Source: Duganella radicis
Lineage (GTDB): Bacteria; Pseudomonadota; Gammaproteobacteria; Burkholderiales; Burkholderiaceae_D
NCBI RefSeq assembly: GCF_009720825.1
Contig: NZ_WNKY01000006.1
Location: 62,001-126,000 of the forward strand
DNA length: 64,000 nt
Direction: 5' to 3'
In this document: positions 57,757-64,000 of the stretch, one piece after another
Layout: each line of letters starts with the position of its first letter
How positions within the stretch are numbered: the stretch's first letter is position 1
Program-made: the position numbers and the translations under genes
Notes under the pieces: generated by a model
Database searches by the model: none
Told to the model about the DNA's origin: nothing
What the model saw: only the letters and a program-made list of their open reading frames with translations

Positions 57757-59232
57757 ATGCTGAAGCGGATTTTGTGGACGGTGCTGGTGTTGGTGGCCGT
57801 GCTGGCGGCGGTGGTGGCATGGAACACGGTGCGGCTGTCGTCGCGCCAGATCGCAGTCAAACCGGTGGCGCCGCTGGCGCTGGAGCGCGACGCGGTGGCG
57901 GCGCGGCTGGCCGGCGCGCTGACCTTCCGCACCATCTCCGACGCCGCGTCGGCCGACACCAACGCCGAAGAATTCAAGCGCTTGCACGCCTACCTGGAAC
58001 AAGCCTTCCCGCGCCTGCATGCCACGCTCAGGCGCGAGATGATCGGCCACAGCATGCTGTACACCTGGCAGGGCAGCGATCCGCAAGCCAAACCGGCGAT
58101 GTGGCTGGCGCACCAGGACGTGGTGCCGGTGGCGCCGGGCACCGAAGCCGACTGGCAGCAACCGCCGTTCGGCGGTGTGGTGAAAGACGGCTTTGTGTGG
58201 GGGCGCGGCTCGTGGGACGACAAGGGCAGCCTGATTGCGCAGATGGAAGCGGTGGAGACCCTGCTGGCCGCGGGCTATCAGCCGCGCGCCACCCTCTACC
58301 TCGGCTTCGGCGCCGATGAGGAAGTGGGCGGCCAACGCGGCGCGGTGGAGATTGCGAAGCTGCTCAAGTCGCGCGGCGTGAAACTGGATTATGTGCTGGA
58401 CGAGGGCATGCTGGTCACGCAGGGCATCATGAGCGGCATCGCCAAACCGGTGGCGCTGATCGGCGTGGCGGAAAAGGGTTATGCCAGCGTCAATCTGTCG
58501 GTCACCACGGCGCCCGGCCACTCATCGATGCCGCCGCAGAAAACCGCCATCGGCGCCATGAGCGCGGCGCTGGCGGAGCTGGAGCGCAAGCAGATGCCGG
58601 CCGAATTCACCGGTGTGGCGCGCGAGATGTTCGACACCATTGCGCCCGAGATGGCGGGGGCGAACCGGGTGGTGCTGTCCAACCTGTGGCTGTTCGGGCC
58701 GGTGGTGCGGCGGCAGCTGGAGCAGGGCCCCGGCACCAACGCCATCATGCGCACCACCACCGCGCTGACCGTGGTCCACGCGGGCAACAAGGACAACGTG
58801 CTGCCGGGGCGCGCCGACGCGGTGGTCAACTTCCGCCTGCGTCCGGGCGATACGGTGGCCGGCGTGATGGAACACGTCAGGCAGGTGGTCGACAACCAGG
58901 CGGTGCACGCGGAGCTGGAGGCGGGATGGTCCGAGCCGTCGCCGGTGTCGCCGGTGGCGTCGGCGCAATATGGGCTGATCAACCGCACCATCCGCGAAGT
59001 GTTCAGCGACGCCGTGGTGGCGCCGGGGATCGTGATTGGCGCGACGGATGCGCGCCATTATCAGGGCGTGAGCGACCATGTCTACCGCTTCTCGCCGGTG
59101 CGTGCGGGCAAGGACGACCTGCCGCGCTTTCACGGCACCAATGAGCGTATCGGCGTGGACAACTATCTGGAAGCGGTGCGCTTCTACGTGCGGCTGGCGA
59201 AGAACGGCGGCGCAAGCGCCGCCGGCCGTTAA
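57757..59232 (+). CDS. M20 family peptidase, membrane-anchored (PM20D1-like)
   Basis: This 491-residue protein has an N-terminal uncleaved membrane helix ('MLKRILWTVLVLVAVLAAVVAWNTV') and an extracytoplasmic M20 catalytic domain. Metal and catalytic residues: His/Asp in 'MWLAHQDVVPVAPGTEADW', Asp in 'VWGRGSWDDKGSL', Glu-Glu in 'FGADEEVGGQRGA', Asp in 'YVLDEGMLV', His in 'FHGTNERIGVDN'. The lid domain starts 'GYASVNLSVTTAPGHSSMPP'. Length and motifs match the carboxypeptidase-S/PM20D1 group, which acts on N-acyl amino acids or peptides. Its stop overlaps the convergent hemerythrin-like gene by four bases. The mechanism is firm; the substrate is not. Confidence 0.9.
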   Translation: MLKRILWTVLVLVAVLAAVVAWNTVRLSSRQIAVKPVAPLALERDAVAARLAGALTFRTISDAASADTNAEEFKRLHAYLEQAFPRLHATLRREMIGHSMLYTWQGSDPQAKPAMWLAHQDVVPVAPGTEADWQQPPFGGVVKDGFVWGRGSWDDKGSLIAQMEAVETLLAAGYQPRATLYLGFGADEEVGGQRGAVEIAKLLKSRGVKLDYVLDEGMLVTQGIMSGIAKPVALIGVAEKGYASVNLSVTTAPGHSSMPPQKTAIGAMSAALAELERKQMPAEFTGVAREMFDTIAPEMAGANRVVLSNLWLFGPVVRRQLEQGPGTNAIMRTTTALTVVHAGNKDNVLPGRADAVVNFRLRPGDTVAGVMEHVRQVVDNQAVHAELEAGWSEPSPVSPVASAQYGLINRTIREVFSDAVVAPGIVIGATDARHYQGVSDHVYRFSPVRAGKDDLPRFHGTNERIGVDNYLEAVRFYVRLAKNGGASAAGR

Positions 59233-59792
59233 GCGGAAGCGCCGCCGTAGCCCAGGTAATGGCGGGCCGGGCGCAACTCCGGCCGCGAGGCGGCATCGTC
59301 GTCATCCTGCGCCAGGAACTTGCTGCCGATTTCAAACCACTCCTCGCTGGAAATCACCTTCTGCGCCAGCGGCAGCAGCTCCTGCTCCTCCTTGTCGAGG
59401 CGCTTGAGCAGGTTCTGGCAATACAGGTCGACCGTCTTGCACAGGAACTTGCCCTGTGACGCGCTGCGGCGCATGGCGCGGCGCAGGCAACGGTAGACGG
59501 CGTTGAGCATGGCGCTGCCACGCTTGCTCAGGCATTCAAGATCGTTCAACAGCGCGCTGCAATTGGAATCGGCCGCGCGCACGGCCGGCATCAGGCAGGC
59601 TTCGACCTTGCGCTGGTGGCGCGCTTCGGCAAAGCTGGTCAGTTGCTTGAGTTGGGATTCAATGAACGCAGGATCGATCTCCTGCGGACGGCGCGCGATC
59701 GACTGCACATATTGCAGCAGACGCGAAATGAAGTGGCGTTCTTTCTTTTGCTCGATAGATAGTGTCAACAAGACATAAGTGGCAGTAAGCAT
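59229..59792 (-). CDS. Hemerythrin-like (HHE) domain protein, degenerate
   Basis: This 187-residue helical protein has a pattern like four-helix HHE domains: 'EQKKERHFISRLLQYVQSI' at the first His helix, 'EARHQRKVEACLMPAV' at the H-x-x-x-E helix, and 'LYCQNLLKRLDKEEQELLPLAQKVISSEEWFEIG', which mirrors the canonical 'Y-x3-H-x3-E-x-x-LLPLA-x-x-L-x-x-xDW' end. The His expected in the last helix is Leu or Lys here, so a full di-iron site is doubtful. The domain would normally bind oxygen, NO or iron. A Pro/Arg-rich tail ends 'ARHYLGYGGASA'. It has an AT-richer upstream region of more than 300 bp. Domain assignment is moderate; function unknown. Confidence 0.6.
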   Translation of the reverse strand: MLTATYVLLTLSIEQKKERHFISRLLQYVQSIARRPQEIDPAFIESQLKQLTSFAEARHQRKVEACLMPAVRAADSNCSALLNDLECLSKRGSAMLNAVYRCLRRAMRRSASQGKFLCKTVDLYCQNLLKRLDKEEQELLPLAQKVISSEEWFEIGSKFLAQDDDDAASRPELRPARHYLGYGGASA

Positions 59793-60110
59793 AGTGGCGT
59801 TTCCCGTATTTCATGAGACTTCGGCTGCGCGGTGGTCGTCGCAGAGGAGCCAACGCGTGCGGAGGTGAGACTGATACCTTAGCGCGCTCTACAGGCTCAT
59901 ACAACGCCGATTTACAATTGTTCACAACTCGTTGTGATGCAATACAAAGCGAAGCATTACCGGCGGGGAAAACGAATTGCGCGCACGTCAAGCCGGCGGA
60001 CAACGTGCGCGATTTCACCTGGCTGAGTAGACAATTATGCCTTTTTTCAGCGCCCGAAAATACACCCTTTATTGCAGCGGCCGAAAAAAATTTCTATCGC
60101 CCGCCTAACC
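59793..60110. other. Intergenic region upstream of the hemerythrin-like gene
   Basis: No gene is supported here. It should include the promoter of the leftward hemerythrin-like gene. A perfect inverted repeat tcacaa-ctcg-ttgtga (59922-59937) could be an operator. Farther right, the sequence has several A/T tracts and then meets the 80-bp palindrome. Confidence 0.5.
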
Positions 60111-60190
60111 CGGGGTCAGTTCTTGCAATCCAACACGGGCTCAGCCATGGACATGGCTGAGCCCGTGTTGGGTTGCAAGAACTGACCCCG
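60111..60190. repeat. 80-bp near-perfect palindrome (REP/MITE-like)
   Basis: Two 38-bp arms, beginning cggggtcagttcttgcaa and ending ttgcaagaactgaccccg, flank the 4-nt centre ggac with one mismatch, which still pairs as G-T. It would form a very stable hairpin in RNA or cruciform in DNA. It lies 15 bp downstream of the SDR stop codon (minus strand). Ends in ggggtca/tgacccc are typical of palindromic intergenic elements mobilised by REP-associated tyrosine transposases; that origin is inferred. No transposase is in the window. Confidence 0.85.
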
Positions 60191-60205
60191 AATTTTCACG
60201 AATTG

Positions 60206-60913
60206 TCAGGCGCGCGCTTCGCCGAGGTAGAAGCCGCGCGGGGCGCCGAGGCCGGCTTTGACCTGGCGCGATGGTTCGTCGGTCAGCACTTCGTCCTGGC
60301 CGGCTTCCAGCGCGGCGACGATGGCGGCGGCGATGGTTGCCGGCGACGATTTCGGCGCGTCCACGCCGGCCGTCATGTCGGTGTCCATGTAGCCCATGTG
60401 GGCCGCCAGCACTTGGGTGTTTTGCGCGCGCAATTCATTGCGCAGGCCGTTGGTCAGGCCCCACGCCGCCGCCTTGGAGGCGCTGTAGGTGCCGGTGGTC
60501 GGGAAGCTGGCCCAGCTCAGCGCCGACAGGATGTTGATGATGGCGCCGCCGCCGTTGCCGCCCAGTACCGGCGCAAAGGCGTTGCTCAGGGCCAGCGGGG
60601 CGAAGAAGTTCACTTCCAGCTCGGCGCGGGCCGCGTTCAATGCGTCCGGGCCGGTCACGCCGCCCACCACGTGGATGCCGGCGTTGTTGATCAGGATGTT
60701 CAGGTCGGGAATCGTTTGCACGGCGGCCGCGATGTCGGCGGCGTTGGTCACGTCCAGCTTGATCGGGGTGGCGCCGGCGATGTCGACGCTCTCGGGATTG
60801 CGCGCCGCCGCGTACACTTTGCGCGCGCCAGCTTTCACGGCCGCTGCCGCCAGTGCTTTGCCCAAACCACGGTTGGCGCCAGTAACCAGGACGACGGAGT
60901 CTTTGAAGTTCAT
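60206..60913 (-). CDS. SDR family oxidoreductase
   Basis: This 235-residue classical SDR has 'VLVTGANRGLGKALAAAAVKAGARKVYAAARNP' as the cofactor site (Arg in beta-2 suggests NADP), 'LNILINNAGIHVVGG', catalytic Ser in 'INILSALSW', and 'YSASKAAAWGLTNGLRNEL' (Y-x3-K). It belongs to the group often paired with a TetR repressor. The tetR gene lies 69 bp upstream in the same direction. The intervening DNA has a copy of a 21-base repeat also found at the tetR promoter, so the regulator likely controls both. TTTCGAAAGGAAACAGC before the ATG gives the ribosome site. Substrate unknown. Confidence 0.9.
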   Translation of the reverse strand: MNFKDSVVLVTGANRGLGKALAAAAVKAGARKVYAAARNPESVDIAGATPIKLDVTNAADIAAAVQTIPDLNILINNAGIHVVGGVTGPDALNAARAELEVNFFAPLALSNAFAPVLGGNGGGAIINILSALSWASFPTTGTYSASKAAAWGLTNGLRNELRAQNTQVLAAHMGYMDTDMTAGVDAPKSSPATIAAAIVAALEAGQDEVLTDEPSRQVKAGLGAPRGFYLGEARA

Positions 60914-60946
60914 GCTGTTTCCTTTCGAAGTTAATGTAAAACCACA

Positions 60947-60967
60947 ATATGACCGGTCGTCTTAAAA
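60947..60967. promoter_or_regulatory. TetR operator upstream of SDR gene (copy 1 of 21-bp repeat)
   Basis: A 21-base sequence with core gaccggtcgtcttaa is identical to that at 61568-61588. The central gaccggtc is a perfect 8-bp palindrome. It lies 34 bp before the SDR start codon. On the minus strand CATATT (60947-60952) may serve as -10; no clear -35 is seen. Confidence 0.75.
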
Positions 60968-60982
60968 ACGGCCGAAAAAAAA

Positions 60983-61561
60983 TCACGCCAAAATACGGCC
61001 CAGTGCCATCCGGGTGAAACGCTCCAGCGGCGCGCGGCTTTGTTCGGCCTTGGCGCGCAGCACGGCGCCTTGCCAGGCGTCGTTGACGAAGTCGGCCAGT
61101 TCGTCCGCCGGCGCGTCGGCGCTGATGCTGCCTTCCTGCTGGCCTTCGGCGATCACCGCCGCCAGCGCCGCCGTCGACCCGGCAAACGCCTCGCGCATGG
61201 CGCTGCGCATGGCCGGGATCTGGTTGGACAGCTCGGTGCTGAAGTTGCCCAGCATGCAGCCAAAATTGAATTCATTGGCGGCGTTGCCTGCGATCAGGCG
61301 TTCAAAATACTGTTGCAGGCGCTGGCGCGGCGGCAGGGCGCGGTCGCGCAGCACGGCCGCCACCTGGCTCACGCCTTCCGCATAACGTTGCAATACTTCC
61401 AGCCCCAGCGCTTCCTTGCTGGTGAAGTGGTTGTAGAACGAGCCTTTCGGCACCCCGGCGGCGTCGGTGATGTCTTGCACGCTGGTGGCGTTGAAGCCCT
61501 TGCTGTGCAGCAGCTCCAAGCCGGTGGCGACGATTTGCTCTTTAACGTTTGCTTTAGCCAT
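60983..61561 (-). CDS. TetR family regulator, likely autoregulated
   Basis: This 192-residue regulator has the N-terminal helix-turn-helix 'KEQIVATGLELLHSKGFNATSVQDITDAAGVPKGSFYNHFTSKEALGLEVL' (in part) and a helical effector domain with 'FNFGCMLGNFSTELSNQIPAMR', a sequence common in the TetR_C_16/YxaF-like group that senses electrophiles or quinones. It runs in the same direction as the SDR gene. I set the start at 61561, where the helix-turn-helix begins in register. There is no Shine-Dalgarno before it, and the -10 at 61568-61573 lies about 7 bases upstream, so the message is predicted to be leaderless. The inducer is unknown. Confidence 0.9.
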   Translation of the reverse strand: MAKANVKEQIVATGLELLHSKGFNATSVQDITDAAGVPKGSFYNHFTSKEALGLEVLQRYAEGVSQVAAVLRDRALPPRQRLQQYFERLIAGNAANEFNFGCMLGNFSTELSNQIPAMRSAMREAFAGSTAALAAVIAEGQQEGSISADAPADELADFVNDAWQGAVLRAKAEQSRAPLERFTRMALGRILA

Positions 61562-61567
61562 GACGTA

Positions 61568-61596
61568 AATATGACCGGTCGTCTTAAATAAGTCAA
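61568..61596 (-). promoter_or_regulatory. tetR promoter with embedded operator (copy 2 of 21-bp repeat)
   Basis: On the minus strand TTGACT (61591-61596), a 17-base spacer and CATATT (61568-61573) form a sigma-70 promoter. The palindrome gaccggtc lies inside the spacer, next to the -10. This is a typical autorepression arrangement, and the transcript would start at or next to the ATG at 61561. Confidence 0.75.
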
Positions 61597-61654
61597 GAAC
61601 TTTTTTCAAGGTAGCGATAAGATATTCGTTATCAACTTTGAAAGGAGGGCTGCC

Positions 61655-62377
61655 GTGCGCAAGTTTTTGATGCCGCTGCTGCTGGCGATTCCACTGGGCG
61701 CGCCCGCCGCGTCGCTGGAACTGAAGATGTGCATCTTCGACCATCCTTTTCCGCCCATGACGTATCCCGACGGTTCCGGCCAGGCCCAGGAGGTGCTGCG
61801 CCGCGCCTCGCGCCTGCAAGCGGTGACGATCCAGAATGTGGTGGCGCCGCGCTTCCAGTGCATGGATCAGCTGCGCACCGGCCAGGCGGACGCCATGCTG
61901 GCCGCCTTCATCGAGGACCGCACCTCCTACAGCGCCTTTCCGATGAAGGATTCGCAGCCGGATGCCAGCCGTGCCGTTGGCGAGCTGAATTTTTCGGTCT
62001 CGCGCCGTCGCGGCGGCACGGTCGACTGGGATGGCAGGCAGTTCATCAATCTGGGACGCCAGCCGGTCGGCACGCAGCCGGGCTTGCTGCACGTGTCCAT
62101 GCTGCGCCAGCTGAACGTGGTGATCGACGACAGCGCCGCCAGTCCGGAGCAGGCCTTCGCCATGCTGGCGCAGCACCGGGTGGCGGCGGTGGTCACGCAG
62201 CAGGGAGAGGGCGAGCTGATCATCGCCCGCAAATACAAGGGCGAGATCGAGATGCTGCCGACGCCGCTGACCGTCACGCCCATGTACCTGATCGTCAACA
62301 AGCTGTTTTACCAGAAGCACCAGGCGCAGATCGACGCCTACTGGGACGCGATACGCCAGGTGCGCGGCCTTAAGTAG
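61655..62377 (+). CDS. Periplasmic solute-binding (family 3-like) protein
   Basis: This 240-residue protein has a Sec signal ('MRKFLMPLLLAIPLGAPAAS') and the two-lobed fold of substrate-binding family 3 proteins: 'MCIFDHPFPPMTYPDGSGQAQEVLRRA' in lobe one, 'QLRTGQADAMLAAFIEDR' leading to the hinge, and 'AFAMLAQHRVAAVVTQQGEGE' in lobe two. The usual ligand-binding Arg-Asp pair of amino-acid binders is not obvious, so the ligand may differ. It lacks neighbouring ABC permease or ATPase genes, so it is an orphan receptor or signalling protein. The start is GTG with a strong AAAGGAGGG 5 bases upstream. Confidence 0.8.
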   Translation: MRKFLMPLLLAIPLGAPAASLELKMCIFDHPFPPMTYPDGSGQAQEVLRRASRLQAVTIQNVVAPRFQCMDQLRTGQADAMLAAFIEDRTSYSAFPMKDSQPDASRAVGELNFSVSRRRGGTVDWDGRQFINLGRQPVGTQPGLLHVSMLRQLNVVIDDSAASPEQAFAMLAQHRVAAVVTQQGEGELIIARKYKGEIEMLPTPLTVTPMYLIVNKLFYQKHQAQIDAYWDAIRQVRGLK

Positions 62378-62476
62378 CAGAAAGTAACAAGCCTACGCCC
62401 GGGCCGCCGCTCTTGGTATCATGTCCGGTCCCGGCCACAAGCCGGTATTTTTCTAATAACATCGGAGAACCCCCGA

Positions 62477-64000
62477 ATGAGAATCCCACTGCTGCTGTTG
62501 GGCGCCGCGATGGCGTCCAGCGCCGTGGCCGCGCCGCGCGGCTTCACCGTAGAAGACCTGGTCAAGATGGAGCGCGTTGGCAGCCCGGTGCTGTCGCCCG
62601 ACGCCACCCGCGTGGTGTACACCGTGCGCAGCACCGACATGGACAAGAACCGCGGCAACACGCAGCTGTGGCTGCTGGATCTGCGCCACCCGAAAGCGGC
62701 GCCGCTGCGCCTGACGCAAGCCGCCGCCAGCGCCACCGATCCGGAATGGTCGCCGGGCGGCGATGCGATTTACTTCCTGTCCGGCCGCTCCGGCTCGTCG
62801 CAGGTGTGGCGCCTGCCACTGAGCGGCGGTGAGGCCGCCAAGGTCACCGACCTGCCGCTGGACGTGGACAATTTCCGCCTGTCGCCGCAGGGCGACCGCC
62901 TGCTGTTCAGCATGGCGGTGTACCGCGACTGCGCCGATCTGGCATGCAGCAAGAAGCGCTTCGACGAGCAGGCCAGGGTCAAGGCCAGCGGCAAGGTCTA
63001 CGACAAGCTGTTCGTGCGTCACTGGGATACCTGGGCCGATGGCCGCAACAATGTGCTGTACTCGGCGCCGATCGACGCCAGCGGCAAGGTCAGCGCCGAG
63101 CCGGTCAGCCTGAGCGGCAAGCTGGATGGCGACGTGCCGTCCAAGCCGTTTGGCGACCACGATGAATATCACTTCAGCCCGGACGGCAAGACCGTGGCCT
63201 TCTCGGCCCGCATCGCCGGCCGCACCGAAGCCTGGTCGACCAACTTCGACGTCTACACCGTGCCCGCCACCGGCGGCGAGCCCAACAACCTGACCGCCGA
63301 CAACAAGGCCTGGGATACCAAGGCCATCTATTCGCCGGACGGCAAGACCCTGGCTTACGTGGCCATGGACAAGCCGACCTTCGAGGCCGACCGCTTCCAC
63401 CTGGTGCTGATCGACGTCGCCAGCGGCAAGAAGCGCACCGTGGCCGACAGCTGGGACCGTTCTATCGCGGACTTCCGCTGGACCCCGGACAGCAAGGCCG
63501 TGCTGGCGGTGGCCGACGACATCGGCCAGCATCGCCTGTTCTCCATCGACGCCGCCAGCGGCAAGGTGACCGCGCTGACCGGCAAGGGCTATGTCAGCGG
63601 CTTCGATGTGGCGAAAGACACGGTACTGATCGCGCAAGCCCATCTGTCCTCGGGCGCGCAGCTGTACAAGTTCAAGCTGGGCGGCACCGCCGACAAGGCC
63701 GAGCAGCTGACCCACCTGAATGAAGCCGCGCTGGCCGACGTCAAGTTCGGCGAGTACGAGCAGTTCTCCTTCGTGGGCGCCAATGGCGACACCGTCTATG
63801 GTCACGTGATGAAGCCATGGAACGCGCAGCCGGGCCAGAAGTATCCGGTGGCCTTCCTGGTGCACGGCGGCCCGCAGGGCAGCTTCGGCAACTCGTGGAG
63901 CTATCGCTGGAATCCGCAGGTGTATGCCGGCGCCGGTTACGCCACCGTGTTCATCGACTTCCACGGTTCCACCGGCTACGGCCAGAAGTTCACCGATTCG
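62477..64000 (+). CDS. S9 family peptidase, N-terminal part (cut by window end)
   Basis: The first 508 residues of a secreted serine peptidase are present; the frame is open to the end of the window. It has a signal peptide ('MRIPLLLLGAAMASSAVAAP'), 'FTVEDLVKMERVGSPVLSPDATRVVYTVRST' and propeller repeats ('FSPDGKTVAFSARIAG', 'YSPDGKTLAYVAMDKP', 'WTPDSKAVLAVAD'). The hydrolase domain starts at 'PVAFLVHGGPQGSFGNSWSYRWNPQVYAGAGYATVFIDFHGS'. The G-x-S-x-G Ser, Asp and His lie beyond 64000. This is the acylaminoacyl-peptidase/DAP2 branch. The 99-bp gap before it holds a weak 5-bp hairpin with T's near 62430-62450 that may end the binding-protein gene. Confidence 0.9.
   Translation, partial: MRIPLLLLGAAMASSAVAAPRGFTVEDLVKMERVGSPVLSPDATRVVYTVRSTDMDKNRGNTQLWLLDLRHPKAAPLRLTQAAASATDPEWSPGGDAIYFLSGRSGSSQVWRLPLSGGEAAKVTDLPLDVDNFRLSPQGDRLLFSMAVYRDCADLACSKKRFDEQARVKASGKVYDKLFVRHWDTWADGRNNVLYSAPIDASGKVSAEPVSLSGKLDGDVPSKPFGDHDEYHFSPDGKTVAFSARIAGRTEAWSTNFDVYTVPATGGEPNNLTADNKAWDTKAIYSPDGKTLAYVAMDKPTFEADRFHLVLIDVASGKKRTVADSWDRSIADFRWTPDSKAVLAVADDIGQHRLFSIDAASGKVTALTGKGYVSGFDVAKDTVLIAQAHLSSGAQLYKFKLGGTADKAEQLTHLNEAALADVKFGEYEQFSFVGANGDTVYGHVMKPWNAQPGQKYPVAFLVHGGPQGSFGNSWSYRWNPQVYAGAGYATVFIDFHGSTGYGQKFTDS

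Overview
The window is GC-rich chromosomal DNA of a Gram-negative bacterium. A PEP-CTERM protein, two large TonB-dependent receptors, many secreted S9 and M20 peptidases, pullulanase and alpha-amylase, an RND pump with a NodT-type outer-membrane factor, and codon use heavily biased to G/C at third positions all suggest an Oxalobacteraceae-like betaproteobacterium (Massilia, Duganella or Janthinobacterium type). That assignment is inference from gene content. I see no prophage, integrative element or CRISPR array. One tRNA gene (Phe) is present.

Layout. 1-0.6 kb: the end of a DEAD-box RNA helicase. 0.6-5.2 kb: a solitary TnsB/Mu-type integrase with a damaged catalytic triad, then an exported flavin amine oxidase / cytochrome c / RidA operon. 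Both units have sigma-54-type promoter elements. 5.2-7.7 kb: a TonB receptor. 7.8-12.4 kb: an Rpn-type protein lacking its nuclease core, an esterase, a NhaR-like regulator divergent from TerC and TerB family genes, and a MazG-type pyrophosphohydrolase. 12.4-20 kb: two head-GIN-domain surface proteins flanking a GGDEF-EAL protein, then PsiF and pullulanase. 20.2-30.8 kb: a polysaccharide-type island with two flavin halogenases, SapC, a JmjC-like cupin, a 980-residue TonB receptor, a secreted deacetylase and a LacI regulator, with three similar operator palindromes in the control region. 30.8-36 kb: an S9 peptidase, a PEP-CTERM protein and a translationally coupled ArsR/SRPBCC/AraC/VOC operon. 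36-38.4 kb: a 5'-truncated remnant of a secreted beta-propeller protein. 38.4-50.7 kb: an NHL-repeat lipoprotein, then an efflux locus (FadL, NodT, TetR, membrane-fusion protein, RND pump) followed by an SDR enzyme and two hydrolases. 50.8-64 kb: tRNA-Phe, two M20 peptidases, an alpha-amylase/DPP4-like pair, an MFS transporter, a hemerythrin-like protein, an 80-bp near-perfect palindrome, a TetR/SDR pair sharing a 21-bp operator repeat, a periplasmic binding protein and the start of another S9 peptidase.

How parts may work together. The amine oxidase operon looks like a periplasmic amine dehydrogenation module: FAD enzyme, cytochrome c as electron acceptor, RidA to hydrolyse the reactive imine. 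Its sigma-54-type promoter would fit nitrogen scavenging. In the halogenase island, a LacI operator just downstream of the receptor promoter and two operators flanking the deacetylase-lacI promoter point to one substrate-induced regulon. The efflux locus couples a tripartite pump to a FadL-type hydrophobic-compound channel, with a shared 11-bp motif upstream of both halves.
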